NCBI RefSeq assembly: GCF_028275055.1
Contig: NZ_JAQCNJ010000020.1
Span: 1-64,000 of the forward strand
DNA: 64,000 nt
From: Haloplanus sp.
GTDB lineage: Archaea > Halobacteriota > Halobacteria > Halobacteriales > Haloferacaceae
Direction: 5' to 3'
The notes beneath the pieces were generated by a model. That model was not told the origin of the DNA. It worked only from the letters and a program-made list of their open reading frames with translations, and searched no databases. Every line of letters starts with the position of its first letter. Positions within the stretch are counted from its first letter, which is position 1. The position numbers and the translations under genes are program-made. Below, one piece after another: positions 44,695 through 52,740 of this stretch.

Positions 44695-45107
44695 TCCGTC
44701 CGGCGACGCCGGCCGAAGAGCCCGCGCTCGTCCGTCTTCAGTCGCGACTCCCGGAGCCGAGTCCCGGGTTGCTGGACGCGTGGGCGAGCGACCCCGTCGC
44801 CTCACCGGTGGAGGTGTTGGTGTCGGCGACCGAGGCCGGCCGGCCGGCCGGCTACCTGCTCGCAGTGCCCGGCAACGGGACGGCGTACGTCGCAGAGCTG
44901 GTCGTCGCCCCTGGCCACCGACGAGAGGGACGGGCAGCGGCGTTGTTGTCGGCGTATGTCGCCGGTTCCGAGGGGAGCGTCACGGTGACCGTCGCGCCCG
45001 GCAACGAGGCAGCACGGGCATTGTACCGGGACTGTGGCTTCGAGCGAGTCCGGCGGCTTCCGGGCTTTTTCCAACGGGGAGACGCGGTGTTGTATCGACG
45101 GGATTAG
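44691..45107 (+). CDS. GNAT-family N-acetyltransferase
   Basis: A 138-residue GNAT. Motif A is VAELVVAPGHRREGRAAALLSA (by its ends; acetyl-CoA pyrophosphate loop R-x-x-G-x-A), and the late VTVAPGNEAARALYRDCGFERVRRL matches the RimI-like C-terminal block. It may acetylate protein N-termini or a small amine. GTG 44691 overlaps the DUF92 stop by 4 nt. The stop interlocks with dnaG (4 nt shared). Confidence 0.86.
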   Translation: MIRPATPAEEPALVRLQSRLPEPSPGLLDAWASDPVASPVEVLVSATEAGRPAGYLLAVPGNGTAYVAELVVAPGHRREGRAAALLSAYVAGSEGSVTVTVAPGNEAARALYRDCGFERVRRLPGFFQRGDAVLYRRD

Positions 45108-46516
45108 TCGACCATCGCGAGTTGGTCGACCGTTCGAACACGGACATCGACGGGCGTCTTCACCATCTCGTCGGCGGATCGTGCGACGATGTGTTCGACC
45201 CCGCGCTGAGCCGCCACATCGAGCAGTCGCTGGGTCACCATGCCGTCCAAAACGACCGCGTAGGGCGTCGTCTCGGCGTCTGACACCGCGTCGAAGGCTT
45301 CATCGGCCGGCACGGTTTCGGAAAGCTCGAAGTCGTCATCGAGGAGACGGGCGGTTCCGGTCTCTCCCTCGATGGCCGTACGGACGTGTTCCCCGAGTGT
45401 CGAGACGTCGCTGGCGTCGTCGGCGCCGTCGGCGTCATCGGTGTCGTCCGTGTCGTCCGTGTCGTCCGCACTCCCGTTCTCGGGTCGCTCGTCGGCCACA
45501 GCGCCGTCGGAATCGGCGTTCGCGGCCTGTGTCTCCGACGGCGACGGGGTGGAACCGGATCCGGGGTCGGGGTCGGAGTCGGGAGTTGGATCGGGGTCTG
45601 AGGACCCGTCACCGGCCGGGACTGCGGTCGTCGGCGTCGACTCGGTGGACCGGGGCGAGCCGTCGGCGTCGGCGGCCGCCGAGGGGTCACCGGGGGTCGA
45701 GAGGTCGTCGGCTCCCTCAAACTCCGCGTACGGCGTCTTATCGCGGAGCGCGGACATGACCTCGTGGTGGTTGAGGTCCTCGACCGACCGGTTCTCGGGG
45801 GCGAAAACGACGTAGTCGACATCGCCGATCTGTGCGAGTTCCCGGAGGATGAGTTCGCCGCCACGGTCGCCGTCGAGAAAGGCGGTGACCGTCCGCTTCT
45901 CGGTGAGGCCGGCCACCGCGTCGGGAACGTTCGTCCCCTCGACGCCGACGGCGTTTTTGATGCCGTATCCGAGCAACGTCAGCACGTCTGACCGACCCTC
46001 GACGACGATGATGGCGTCGGAGTCGGCCACCCGTGGCCCCGCTGGCAGGCCGTGGTAGTCGGTGATGTCGTCGATTCGGACGCTTTCACGAACTTCCTTG
46101 AGGATCTTCGAGGAGTCCATGACGCTCTCGTCGAACGACCCCGCGAGCAGTTCCTTTGCGCGGTCGATGACCTTTCGTCGCTTGGCCTCGCGGATGTCTT
46201 CGATGTCCGTCACCTCGACCGACGCCTGACACGGGCCGACACGGTCGATGGTTTCGAGCGACGCCGCGAGGATGGCTGTCTCGACCTTGTCGAGGTTTGT
46301 CGCGATTGTGATATGTCCGAACGACTGTCCGTTCTCGCTGTCTACCTGTACGTCTATCCGACCGACCTTCGAGGATTGTTGGAGATCCCGAAGGTCGAGG
46401 TCGTCGCCGAGCAGACCCTCGGTCTGCCCGAAGACGGCGCCGACGACATCGCTTCGCTCAACGACGCCGTCGGCCGCAATGGATGCGTGAATGAGGTATT
46501 TGGCTGTGTCGTCCAT
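45104..46516 (-). CDS. dnaG: Archaeal DnaG-type Toprim protein (exosome-associated)
   Basis: A 470-residue archaeal DnaG homologue, best known as an exosome subunit that binds poly(A)-rich RNA; a primase role is debated. N-terminal domain 1-165 (TKYLIHA-type start, here AKYLIHASI), then the Toprim domain with the metal-binding Glu in IIVVEGRSDVL (about 172-182) and the DxD in VTAFLDGDRGG (about 214-224). A ~130-residue acidic linker follows, rich in Asp/Ser/Pro/Thr with an imperfect DDTDDTDDTDD repeat, before the ~90-residue C-terminal domain. ATG 46516 matches the family start. Confidence 0.93.
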   Translation of the reverse strand: MDDTAKYLIHASIAADGVVERSDVVGAVFGQTEGLLGDDLDLRDLQQSSKVGRIDVQVDSENGQSFGHITIATNLDKVETAILAASLETIDRVGPCQASVEVTDIEDIREAKRRKVIDRAKELLAGSFDESVMDSSKILKEVRESVRIDDITDYHGLPAGPRVADSDAIIVVEGRSDVLTLLGYGIKNAVGVEGTNVPDAVAGLTEKRTVTAFLDGDRGGELILRELAQIGDVDYVVFAPENRSVEDLNHHEVMSALRDKTPYAEFEGADDLSTPGDPSAAADADGSPRSTESTPTTAVPAGDGSSDPDPTPDSDPDPGSGSTPSPSETQAANADSDGAVADERPENGSADDTDDTDDTDDADGADDASDVSTLGEHVRTAIEGETGTARLLDDDFELSETVPADEAFDAVSDAETTPYAVVLDGMVTQRLLDVAAQRGVEHIVARSADEMVKTPVDVRVRTVDQLAMVD

Positions 46517-46523
46517 TGATAAT

Positions 46524-46536
46524 CCCCTCGTGGGGG
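46524..46536 (-). promoter_or_regulatory. Small hairpin over the dnaG leader RBS-like GAGGGG
   Basis: On the minus strand the leader reads CCCCCACGAGGGGATTATCA before ATG 46516. CCCC pairs with GGGG (4 bp, 5-nt loop), covering the purine-rich GAGGGG that could act as RBS. Confidence 0.35.
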
Positions 46537-46572
46537 TGATGATGATGAGTCCATGGGCGGCCCCATGCACAC

Positions 46573-46580
46573 TCATATAC
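46573..46580 (-). promoter_or_regulatory. TATA box for dnaG
   Basis: GTATATGA on the minus strand, 57-64 nt before ATG 46516. This predicts a ~30-nt leader, so dnaG is not leaderless, unlike most genes here. Confidence 0.5.
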
Positions 46581-46680
46581 TTTTCGGGGAGCGCTGAAAT
46601 ACTTGTCGTACTTCGAGGGTCGCGGGGCACCGGGGTGGTCGTACCAACGGTTATGTCGCCGAGGCGTGTAGCCGACCCAC

Positions 46681-47550
46681 ATGGCCCGCATCGAACGGCT
46701 CAGGCGGTATCCGGTGAAAGGGCTCGACCGGACGGAGGCCGATTCGGTGCGGATATCGGGGTCCGGAACGGTTGCTGGCGACCGCGAGTTCGCCATGTGT
46801 GAGTCCACCGCCGACCGGATCGAGACGGGTGAGCAGATGCAAACACTGACCTACAACGGCAAACAAACCGACCGACTCCACGACCTCCGGACGACGTTTG
46901 ACTCCGAAACCCGAACCCTGACCGTCGACCCGAACACCGGCGGCCGTCGGGAGTTCGACCTCTCGACCGGCGACGGCCGTGAGGCCGCGAGCGAGTGGTT
47001 CAGCGGGTTCATCGGCGATGACGTGGAGTGTCGTCGGCACGAACCGCCGGCATTTGTCGACCGTCCCCACGCCGGCCCGTCGGTGATCAGTACGGCGACA
47101 CTGGAGAACGTGGCGTCGTGGTTCGACGGCATGAGCGTCGAGGGTGCGCGTCGCCGGCTCCGGGCCAACGTCGAGATCGGCGGCGTCCCCGCGTTCTGGG
47201 AGGACCGTTTCGTCGGTGAGCGGGATGCACCTGACTCCCGGGCGGAGTCCGGAACCGTCGGCACGGACGCGCCGGGATTCGTCGTCGACGGTCCCGACGG
47301 CGAGGTCCGATTCGAGGGCGTCGAACCCTGCGCACGGTGTGTCGTTCCCAGCCGCAACCCGGAGACGGGTGACCCGCTCCCCGGCTTCCGTGAGCGGTTC
47401 GTCAAGCGCCGGAAGGCGACGTTTCCCGAGTGGGCCGACCGCGACGCCTTCCCGCATTTTTACACGGTTATGCTCATCTCACGGGTTCCCGAGACATCGC
47501 GGGGGCGGACGGTCAGGGTGGGCGACGACGTGTGGGTGAGAGACGCCTGA
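46681..47550 (+). CDS. MOSC-domain protein (mARC-like)
   Basis: A 289-residue protein with the N-terminal MOSC beta-barrel domain (RIERLRRYPVKGLDRTEAD, about 3-21) and a C-terminal MOSC domain (FRANVEIGG-type text, here LRANVEIGGVPAFWED, and EPCARCVVPSRNPETG with the Mo-ligating Cys near 222). Such proteins carry molybdenum cofactor in N-oxide or sulfur transfer reactions. The mature enzyme could draw on the moaB/moeA genes of this window. Single gene. Confidence 0.87.
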   Translation: MARIERLRRYPVKGLDRTEADSVRISGSGTVAGDREFAMCESTADRIETGEQMQTLTYNGKQTDRLHDLRTTFDSETRTLTVDPNTGGRREFDLSTGDGREAASEWFSGFIGDDVECRRHEPPAFVDRPHAGPSVISTATLENVASWFDGMSVEGARRRLRANVEIGGVPAFWEDRFVGERDAPDSRAESGTVGTDAPGFVVDGPDGEVRFEGVEPCARCVVPSRNPETGDPLPGFRERFVKRRKATFPEWADRDAFPHFYTVMLISRVPETSRGRTVRVGDDVWVRDA

Positions 47551-47647
47551 TCAATCGTACCGGCAGGCGGGGAGCGTGACCACCGTCGTGGATGACGATG
47601 TGGGACTCGTGGGTGCCGACACACCGAACGCACCCGGACGCGACGGG

Positions 47648-47776
47648 CTAATCGATCCTGTACCGTCCGACCTCATTCGACCCACACTCGGGACACTCGT
47701 CCGTGTCCGGTTCGACGTTTGCTCCACACCGGCGACACTCCCCGATTACGTTACTGTCGTTAGAAAATAATCGCAT
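47648..47776 (-). CDS. 42-residue zinc-ribbon protein
   Basis: ATG 47776 to TAG 47648: the product starts MRLFSNDSNVIG, then has CRRC (14-17) and CPEC (29-32), and ends NEVGRYRID. The CxxC-x11-CxxC spacing is a rubredoxin-like zinc ribbon of the short haloarchaeal kind. A perfect TATA stretch lies 25-34 nt before the ATG, so the gene is very likely expressed leaderless. The overlapping plus-strand frame (47576-47770) has no family character and is rejected. Function unknown. Confidence 0.8.
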   Translation of the reverse strand: MRLFSNDSNVIGECRRCGANVEPDTDECPECGSNEVGRYRID

Positions 47777-47800
47777 GAGAACCGTGCGGATACCCATTGT

Positions 47801-47810
47801 AACTTATACA
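47801..47810 (-). promoter_or_regulatory. TATA box for the 42-residue zinc-ribbon gene
   Basis: TGTATAAGTT on the minus strand, 25-34 nt before ATG 47776. Confidence 0.6.
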
Positions 47811-48085
47811 ACAGATCCTCGTTAATCAATCCCTACGATGACTCACTTGATTAAAAATTGGGCGTGTGCCGGCATCTGAACATCATCGAGAGTTTACCCT
47901 CGGGGGTACCGAACCGGCGAAGACACGCCTGATTCCGCGCTTGTGGCCCGCCGGTGTTCGTGCCCCAAACGCGGCAGTATGCTGACATGTGGGTGACTCG
48001 GTCTTACATTTGAGGCCACACGGCTCGTTGAGGGCGCGGCGACACGGGTCAACGACGCACGAAGCGACGGTCCTGAGACTTGTAC
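47811..48085. other. Gene-free stretch, partly A/T-rich
   Basis: Between the two promoters. 47811-47870 is A/T-rich (runs such as GATTAAAAATTGG); 47880-48080 is GC-rich with no credible ORF on either strand. A minus-strand open frame runs in here from the DUF6293 gene as a shadow. It may hold decayed sequence, but I recognise no IS or RNA gene in it. Confidence 0.4.
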
Positions 48086-48095
48086 TTTTTATAAA
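48086..48095 (+). promoter_or_regulatory. TATA box for the DUF6293 regulator gene
   Basis: TTTTTATAAA, 22-31 nt before ATG 48117: a near-ideal haloarchaeal leaderless promoter. Confidence 0.7.
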
Positions 48096-48116
48096 TGCCG
48101 GCCACACGTTCCACGT

Positions 48117-49040
48117 ATGAACACCCACATCGTCCCGGTCGGGTTCGACTACGACCGGCTGATCGCGCCGCTGATCCGCGACCAGTTCGACGTGGACCGC
48201 GTCATCCTGTTGGAGGGCGCGGTGGGGAGCGAGGCCAACGTGGAGTATTCGCGGAACATCTCGGCCAAACTGGAACAGGACTTCCGCAACCTGCTCGGTG
48301 CCGAGACACGGCGGGTCGTCATCGAGGACGTGTACGACTACGACGCCGCCTTCGAGGACGCATACGACCTCATCAACAATCAACTGGACGAGGGCGCGCC
48401 GGACGGCGAGGTGTGGGTGAACGTGAGTTCGATGCCCCGACCGGTGAGCTTTGCTTTCGCCACGGCCGCTCATTCGATCACGCTCGAACGACAGGCCGAC
48501 CGTGACCGCATCCACACCTACTACACCGCGCCGGAAAAGTACCTAGAGACGGAGCTGGCGGAGGAGTTACGGGCGAACCGGGAGCTTCTGTCCGATCTGC
48601 TGGAGGGCGACGACGGAGACGGGGAGGCTCGCCTCCGGGAGCGCCTCGAAGGAACGACGGCGCTGCTCGACGAGTTCGACGAACGCGGCACCACAATCGG
48701 GGCAAAGCGCATCGGCGACGACCACATCGTCGAACTGCCGGTCGCCTCCTTCTCGAACGTCAAACCGTTCGAGGAGGTGATCCTTTTCGAACTCGGCGAA
48801 CGGGGCGAATTCGAGTCCGTCTCTGAGTTGGCGGAAGCGCTCGCCGCCGAACTCGGCGAGGAGTACACCGACAGCTTCCGGTCGAAGGTGATCTACAACG
48901 TCGACCGTCTCGGTCCCGGAGGAAAAGGGTATATCGAACAGGAGGAACAGGGAAAGTCCTACCGGACGCGTCTCTCGCGGATCGGCGAACTCTGGGTGCG
49001 CGCCCACGCCGGTAGCGGCGACGGGTCGAGCGCGGATTAG
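48117..49040 (+). CDS. DUF6293 (HFX_2341-type) transcriptional regulator
   Basis: A 307-residue protein. Residues 1-140 are a Rossmann-like sensor domain (HIVPVGFDYDRLIAPLI, GEVWVNVSSMPRPVSFAFA) of the haloarchaeal DUF6293/HFX_2341 kind. Residues ~200-300 contain a winged helix (VSELAEALAAELG, SFRSKVIYNVDRLGP, YRTRLSRIGELWVRAH). The architecture, a Rossmann sensor plus wHTH, resembles CARF-wHTH regulators such as Csa3, but no CRISPR locus is in the window. Ligand and targets are unknown. Its stop is shared with the convergent enolase-like gene. Confidence 0.8.
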   Translation: MNTHIVPVGFDYDRLIAPLIRDQFDVDRVILLEGAVGSEANVEYSRNISAKLEQDFRNLLGAETRRVVIEDVYDYDAAFEDAYDLINNQLDEGAPDGEVWVNVSSMPRPVSFAFATAAHSITLERQADRDRIHTYYTAPEKYLETELAEELRANRELLSDLLEGDDGDGEARLRERLEGTTALLDEFDERGTTIGAKRIGDDHIVELPVASFSNVKPFEEVILFELGERGEFESVSELAEALAAELGEEYTDSFRSKVIYNVDRLGPGGKGYIEQEEQGKSYRTRLSRIGELWVRAHAGSGDGSSAD

Positions 49041-50095
49041 AAATCAAGGCCGCGAGCCGCCCGGTCGGGACGGAGCGGGCTCCCGGGCAGGTCGGCCGGC
49101 AGGTCGGGGAGGTTGTAGCCGCCGGGGGCGACGTCGTTCGGCGCGTCGGGAAAGAACGTCGCCGCGAGCGTCTGGATGTGGTCTCGACCCACGTCAAGTT
49201 CGAACTGACCGCCGGCATAGCAGACGATACCGTTCTCGCGGGCGTACTCGGTCGTTTCGAGCAACGACTCGACGGTGCCGAATCGGGAGGGCTTGATGTT
49301 GAGCCACCGGGGGCGATACGGCAGGTCGCGGACACTCTCGACGCTCGTGATCGGCGCGTCCCACGAGAGGCGGTCGGTGGCCCCGTTGACGATCGGTCGG
49401 GTCGCCTCGGTGACCGCCGGGTCCTCGATAACCGCGTCCGGGAACGCCTCGATCACACGGTCATAGAGCGCCGGATCCGCCGACTGATCGACCATCGTTC
49501 CGGTGTAGTGGCCCTTCAGGTCGAGCACCTGTACCGCGTCGGTCGCCGCGAGCGCGTCGACAACGTCGTCGGTCCAGTCGCTCGTCGGGTCGAGTTTCAG
49601 CCCTAAGCCAGGGTGGCGAGCCAGGATCGAGTCGACGCGGTCGGTCGTCGGTGGATCGCCGAGGCGGGTACTCACGACGAACTCAACCGGATCCCGGGTA
49701 CGCCCGAGGGCCTCGGCAAAACTGGTGTCCGCCCGTTTCAGCGCCAGGTCCACCCCAGCGCTTTCCAGCGCCCAACGCCGATAATGGCGGGCGGAGGGCC
49801 GTTCCGGCGACTTCGTCGGGAAGAGATCGAGACCGTCGAGCGCCGTCGAAAACTCGTCGAACGTCCACGTTCCGGTGAGGGCGTCTGTGAACGTGTCGTC
49901 GGGGACGGCCGAGAGTGCGTCGTGGTCCTCGGCGTCGTAGGTCACGTCCTCGCCGCGTCCGACGACACCGTCGCCGTGGAGTTCGAAGACGGTGGTCACG
50001 CGGGTGAAATCACTCGACGTCTCGCGTTCGTGGCGGGTGCGGGCGGTCGTATCGATCGAGAGGGTGCGGTCGGCGAGACGATCGTACGCGGACAT
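49037..50095 (-). CDS. Enolase-superfamily enzyme (MLE/OSBS-like)
   Basis: A 352-residue enolase-superfamily barrel. The expected acid-base Lys pair and three metal ligands are present: K167 in GLKLDPT, D192 in VLDLKG, E224 in IEDPAV, D246 in SWDAPIT and K268 in NIKPSRFG. This set is that of the muconate-lactonising / o-succinylbenzoate synthase subgroup. The N-terminal capping domain (~1-110) is less conserved. It is unlinked to menaquinone genes here, so the substrate stays open (dipeptide epimerase, OSBS or N-succinylamino acid racemase activity). Start ATG 50095 is chosen over 50101. Confidence 0.82.
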   Translation of the reverse strand: MSAYDRLADRTLSIDTTARTRHERETSSDFTRVTTVFELHGDGVVGRGEDVTYDAEDHDALSAVPDDTFTDALTGTWTFDEFSTALDGLDLFPTKSPERPSARHYRRWALESAGVDLALKRADTSFAEALGRTRDPVEFVVSTRLGDPPTTDRVDSILARHPGLGLKLDPTSDWTDDVVDALAATDAVQVLDLKGHYTGTMVDQSADPALYDRVIEAFPDAVIEDPAVTEATRPIVNGATDRLSWDAPITSVESVRDLPYRPRWLNIKPSRFGTVESLLETTEYARENGIVCYAGGQFELDVGRDHIQTLAATFFPDAPNDVAPGGYNLPDLPADLPGSPLRPDRAARGLDF

Positions 50096-50203
50096 ACACA
50101 CACCAGACCGGCAACAGGGATAACCGTATGCCCGCGGGGAGCGGTTAGCGAACGCGATTTAATCCGGTTGAATCGCCCGAAATTCGGGGGGAGCGCCGGT
50201 ACG

Positions 50204-50209
50204 TTATAT
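50204..50209 (+). promoter_or_regulatory. TATA box for the 50.2-kb short ORF / exoprotein unit
   Basis: TTATAT, 26-31 nt before ATG 50235, predicting a leaderless start on that ATG. Confidence 0.5.
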
Positions 50210-50234
50210 GCGGCCGGGACCCGTTTGTCAGGAT

Positions 50235-50336
50235 ATGATGAACGCGACCGCACGGACCGCCGCCGCCGCCACGCCGACAACGGACGGGGACAACGACGGA
50301 AGCGTAGACCACGCGGCCGCCGGGATGGTGGGGTGA
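50235..50336 (+). CDS. 33-residue leaderless short ORF
   Basis: Two ATGs (50235, 50238) open a frame ending at TGA 50334-50336; the product is MMNATARTAAAATPTTDGDN plus DGSVDHAAAGMVG. The TATA box lies exactly at leaderless distance, so ribosomes should begin here. The exoprotein gene starts 7 nt after this stop. It may be a leader peptide, a small protein of its own, or the site where translation of the unit is coupled. No family is recognised. Confidence 0.5.
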   Translation: MMNATARTAAAATPTTDGDNDGSVDHAAAGMVG

Positions 50337-50343
50337 GCGGGCC

Positions 50344-50889
50344 GTGCGCGACCGCTCCATCGCGGTGGGTGCCGTCGTGGTGTTTGCCGTCGTCGTCACG
50401 GGCGTTATCATCGTGAGTGCGTCCGGGGCCGGGAGCGGCGGGAACGGCGACGCGGTGTCGACGGACGACCCGTTCCCGACGCAGACGCCGGCCGACTCGG
50501 GGGCAGGATCCGGTGACGGAGCGAACGACGCGGGGACAGCCGACGCCGAGCCCTCCTTCGCGTTCGACATCGACCGCATCGAGTCCTGTGGAGAGACCTG
50601 TCGAGACGTGACAACGACGCTGACGAGCGAGGGTGCCGGAGCGGCGGACGTGACCGTCTACACCCGGATCTACGCCGGTAACGGAACCGACGGCGACGTG
50701 GTCTGGGAGGGCAGCGAACCGATCGGCGACCTCGACGCGGGCGAGTCGTACACGGGAACGGAGCGGGTCGATCTGTCGATAACCCAGGCCTACGCGATCC
50801 AGCGATCCGGCGGCTGGATCACGGTCCGGACGACGATAGACTCCGACGAGCGGACGGTGACCACGACCGAGCGACGAGAGGTGGTCTGA
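50344..50889 (+). CDS. Membrane-anchored exoprotein, unknown function
   Basis: A 181-residue protein from GTG 50344. One N-terminal helix (about 5-28, IAVGAVVVFAVVVTGVIIVS) anchors it; a Ser/Gly/Asp/Pro spacer (30-75) precedes an immunoglobulin-like domain (RIESCGETCRDVTTTLTSEG, DVTVYTRIYAGNGTDG, DLDAGESYTGTERVDL by parts). The two Cys of CGETC may form a disulfide outside. It is preceded by the 33-residue ORF and converges on the DUF1405 gene with a 19-nt gap. Family not recognised. Confidence 0.72.
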   Translation: MRDRSIAVGAVVVFAVVVTGVIIVSASGAGSGGNGDAVSTDDPFPTQTPADSGAGSGDGANDAGTADAEPSFAFDIDRIESCGETCRDVTTTLTSEGAGAADVTVYTRIYAGNGTDGDVVWEGSEPIGDLDAGESYTGTERVDLSITQAYAIQRSGGWITVRTTIDSDERTVTTTERREVV

Positions 50890-50908
50890 CGGGACAGAAC
50901 GGGACCGG

Positions 50909-51664
50909 TTACCCCCGGGATTCCAGTTTCTTCACCCGTGTCGCGAGCGTCAGAAACGTCGCCGTGAGCGTCAGAACGACCGCGCCCGTGGCGGCGATTT
51001 CGTGGACCGGCGAGAGGTGGGTGATCGACCCGTCGACGATCCGCTGGCCGGGGAGAAGCGTGTGATGGGGCGTTCCAACGAGGGGGATGAAGTAGTCGAC
51101 GGCGTCGTTCAGACCGTACCACACGACGGCGACGGTGACGGCGCCAACGGGGAAGTCGCTGTAACGGTGAATAAGAAACGCCTCGACGACCATCATGAGG
51201 TGGCTCCCCAGAAGGAACGCGTACATCGGAAGCGGGGTTGTCGCGAGAAAGCCGTCGGCAAAGGCGACGAGAACGAACGGCGTCCAGAGACCGAGTTTCC
51301 AACAACCGAAAAAGGCGAGGGCGTTCACCACCTCGTTTGACCGGCCCAGTTTCCAGAGAGCGAGCGAGAGACCGATAAAAAGCGTCGCGACGGGGCTGTC
51401 GGGAACGAGCGGCCAGATCACGAAGGGTTCGGCCGCGAACTGAAAGCGATAGTACCAGAATCCGAAGGCGGTACCGACGAGGTTGATCCCGACAACGAGC
51501 CACACGAGCGAGAGGCCGAGGTTCTCGACGGCGCGGGGCAGAGGTGCGAGCCACCGTGGGAGCGGGTCGGGGTCCGGGAGCCCGTCGCCGACCAAAACCG
51601 AGCGGACGCGGCCGGTCGCAGGGTCGGCGTCGGACGGTGATTGGGGGCCGGACCCGGAAGCCAT
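50909..51664 (-). CDS. DUF1405-family integral membrane protein
   Basis: A 251-residue protein with ~6 transmembrane helices. FYRFQFAAEPFVIWPLVPDSP (given here as WYYRF and WPLVPDSP) and YFIPLVGTPHHTLLPGQ are hallmarks of the DUF1405/YpjA family. Function unknown. The first ~45 residues are disordered. ATG 51664 is preferred over an A/T-rich extension. Divergent from pdxS. Confidence 0.83.
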   Translation of the reverse strand: MASGSGPQSPSDADPATGRVRSVLVGDGLPDPDPLPRWLAPLPRAVENLGLSLVWLVVGINLVGTAFGFWYYRFQFAAEPFVIWPLVPDSPVATLFIGLSLALWKLGRSNEVVNALAFFGCWKLGLWTPFVLVAFADGFLATTPLPMYAFLLGSHLMMVVEAFLIHRYSDFPVGAVTVAVVWYGLNDAVDYFIPLVGTPHHTLLPGQRIVDGSITHLSPVHEIAATGAVVLTLTATFLTLATRVKKLESRG

Positions 51665-51757
51665 CAGCTGATATGATGGCGGGGATGGGTAAATCGGTGG
51701 CGATGGCAACATCTACCGAAAGACTGGGGTTAAGTGGATCCCACCGTAATATGAATT

Positions 51758-52657
51758 ATGGCTGATCTTGAAGAGTTGCGGCGGGGAACGGAACTGGTGA
51801 AACGCGGCTTCGCTCTGATGCAGAAGGGCGGCGTCATCATGGACGTCGTCACCGCGAAACAGGCCCGCATTGCCGAGGACTGCGGTGCGGTGGCGGTGAT
51901 GAGCCTCGAATCGGTTCCGGCGGACATCCGCAAGCGCGGCGGCGTCGCGCGGATGGCCGATCCGGCCGCCCTGACCGAGATTCTGGAGGAGGTGTCGATC
52001 CCGGTGATGGGGAAAGCGCGCATCGGCCACACAAAGGAAGCCGAGATTCTCGAAGCGACGGGCGCGGACATGATCGACGAGAGCGAGGTGCTGACGCCCG
52101 CCGACGACGACTACCACATCGACAAGCGGGAGTTCACCGCGCCGTTCGTTTGTGGAGCACGGAACCTCGGCGAGGCGCTCCGCCGCATCGACGAGGGCGC
52201 GGCGATGATCCGCACCAAAGGTGAGGCCGGAACGGGCGACGTGAACCAGGCGGTCACCCACCAGCGGGCGATCAAAGGTGCGATCCGAAAACTGGACGGG
52301 ATGGCCTACGAGGAGCGTGAGCGATGGGCGCGCGAACACGGCGCACCCCGTGACCTCGTCCACGAGACGGCAGAGATGGGTCGTCTCCCGGTCGTCAACT
52401 TCGCCGCCGGAGGTATCGCGACGCCCGCCGACGCGGCGCTCATGATGCATCACGGCTGTGACGGTATCTTCGTCGGCTCCGGTGTCTTCGGTGCCGAGAA
52501 CCCCGAGGCGATGGGAACGGCCATCGTCGAGGCGGTCAACAACTGGGACGACCCCGACCGACTGGCCGAGATCGCGACGAACGTCGGCAAGGGGATGAAA
52601 GGCCAGTCGAACGCCGACATGCCCGAGGAAGAAAAGCTACAGGGCCGGGGCGTCTGA
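51758..52657 (+). CDS. pdxS: Pyridoxal 5'-phosphate synthase lyase subunit PdxS
   Basis: A 299-residue PdxS/SNZ protein, which joins ribose-5-phosphate, glyceraldehyde-3-phosphate and ammonia to PLP in a dodecamer with PdxT. The sequence is family-typical throughout: [19 protein letters not shown] (by its ends), the Schiff-base Lys of [31 protein letters not shown] and [19 protein letters not shown] box lies 23-28 nt before the ATG. The glutaminase pdxT is not in the window. Confidence 0.97.
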   Translation: MADLEELRRGTELVKRGFALMQKGGVIMDVVTAKQARIAEDCGAVAVMSLESVPADIRKRGGVARMADPAALTEILEEVSIPVMGKARIGHTKEAEILEATGADMIDESEVLTPADDDYHIDKREFTAPFVCGARNLGEALRRIDEGAAMIRTKGEAGTGDVNQAVTHQRAIKGAIRKLDGMAYEERERWAREHGAPRDLVHETAEMGRLPVVNFAAGGIATPADAALMMHHGCDGIFVGSGVFGAENPEAMGTAIVEAVNNWDDPDRLAEIATNVGKGMKGQSNADMPEEEKLQGRGV

Positions 52658-52740
52658 GCGGTATCAACCGGACCGAGGGCCGTGAACCGCCGTTACGAGA
52701 GGTGAACTGTTTTGAGCGGGAGTGAGACGGGCCGGAACCG

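Noticed and set aside
47576-47770. 64-codon plus-strand ORF downstream of the MOSC gene
   Set aside because: It is antisense to the 42-residue zinc-ribbon gene, which has two CxxC pairs and a promoter.
47883-48515. 210-codon minus-strand ORF, with a C-terminal part like transposon debris
   Set aside because: Its first two thirds are antisense to the DUF6293 gene; no transposase motif or terminal repeats could be recognised.
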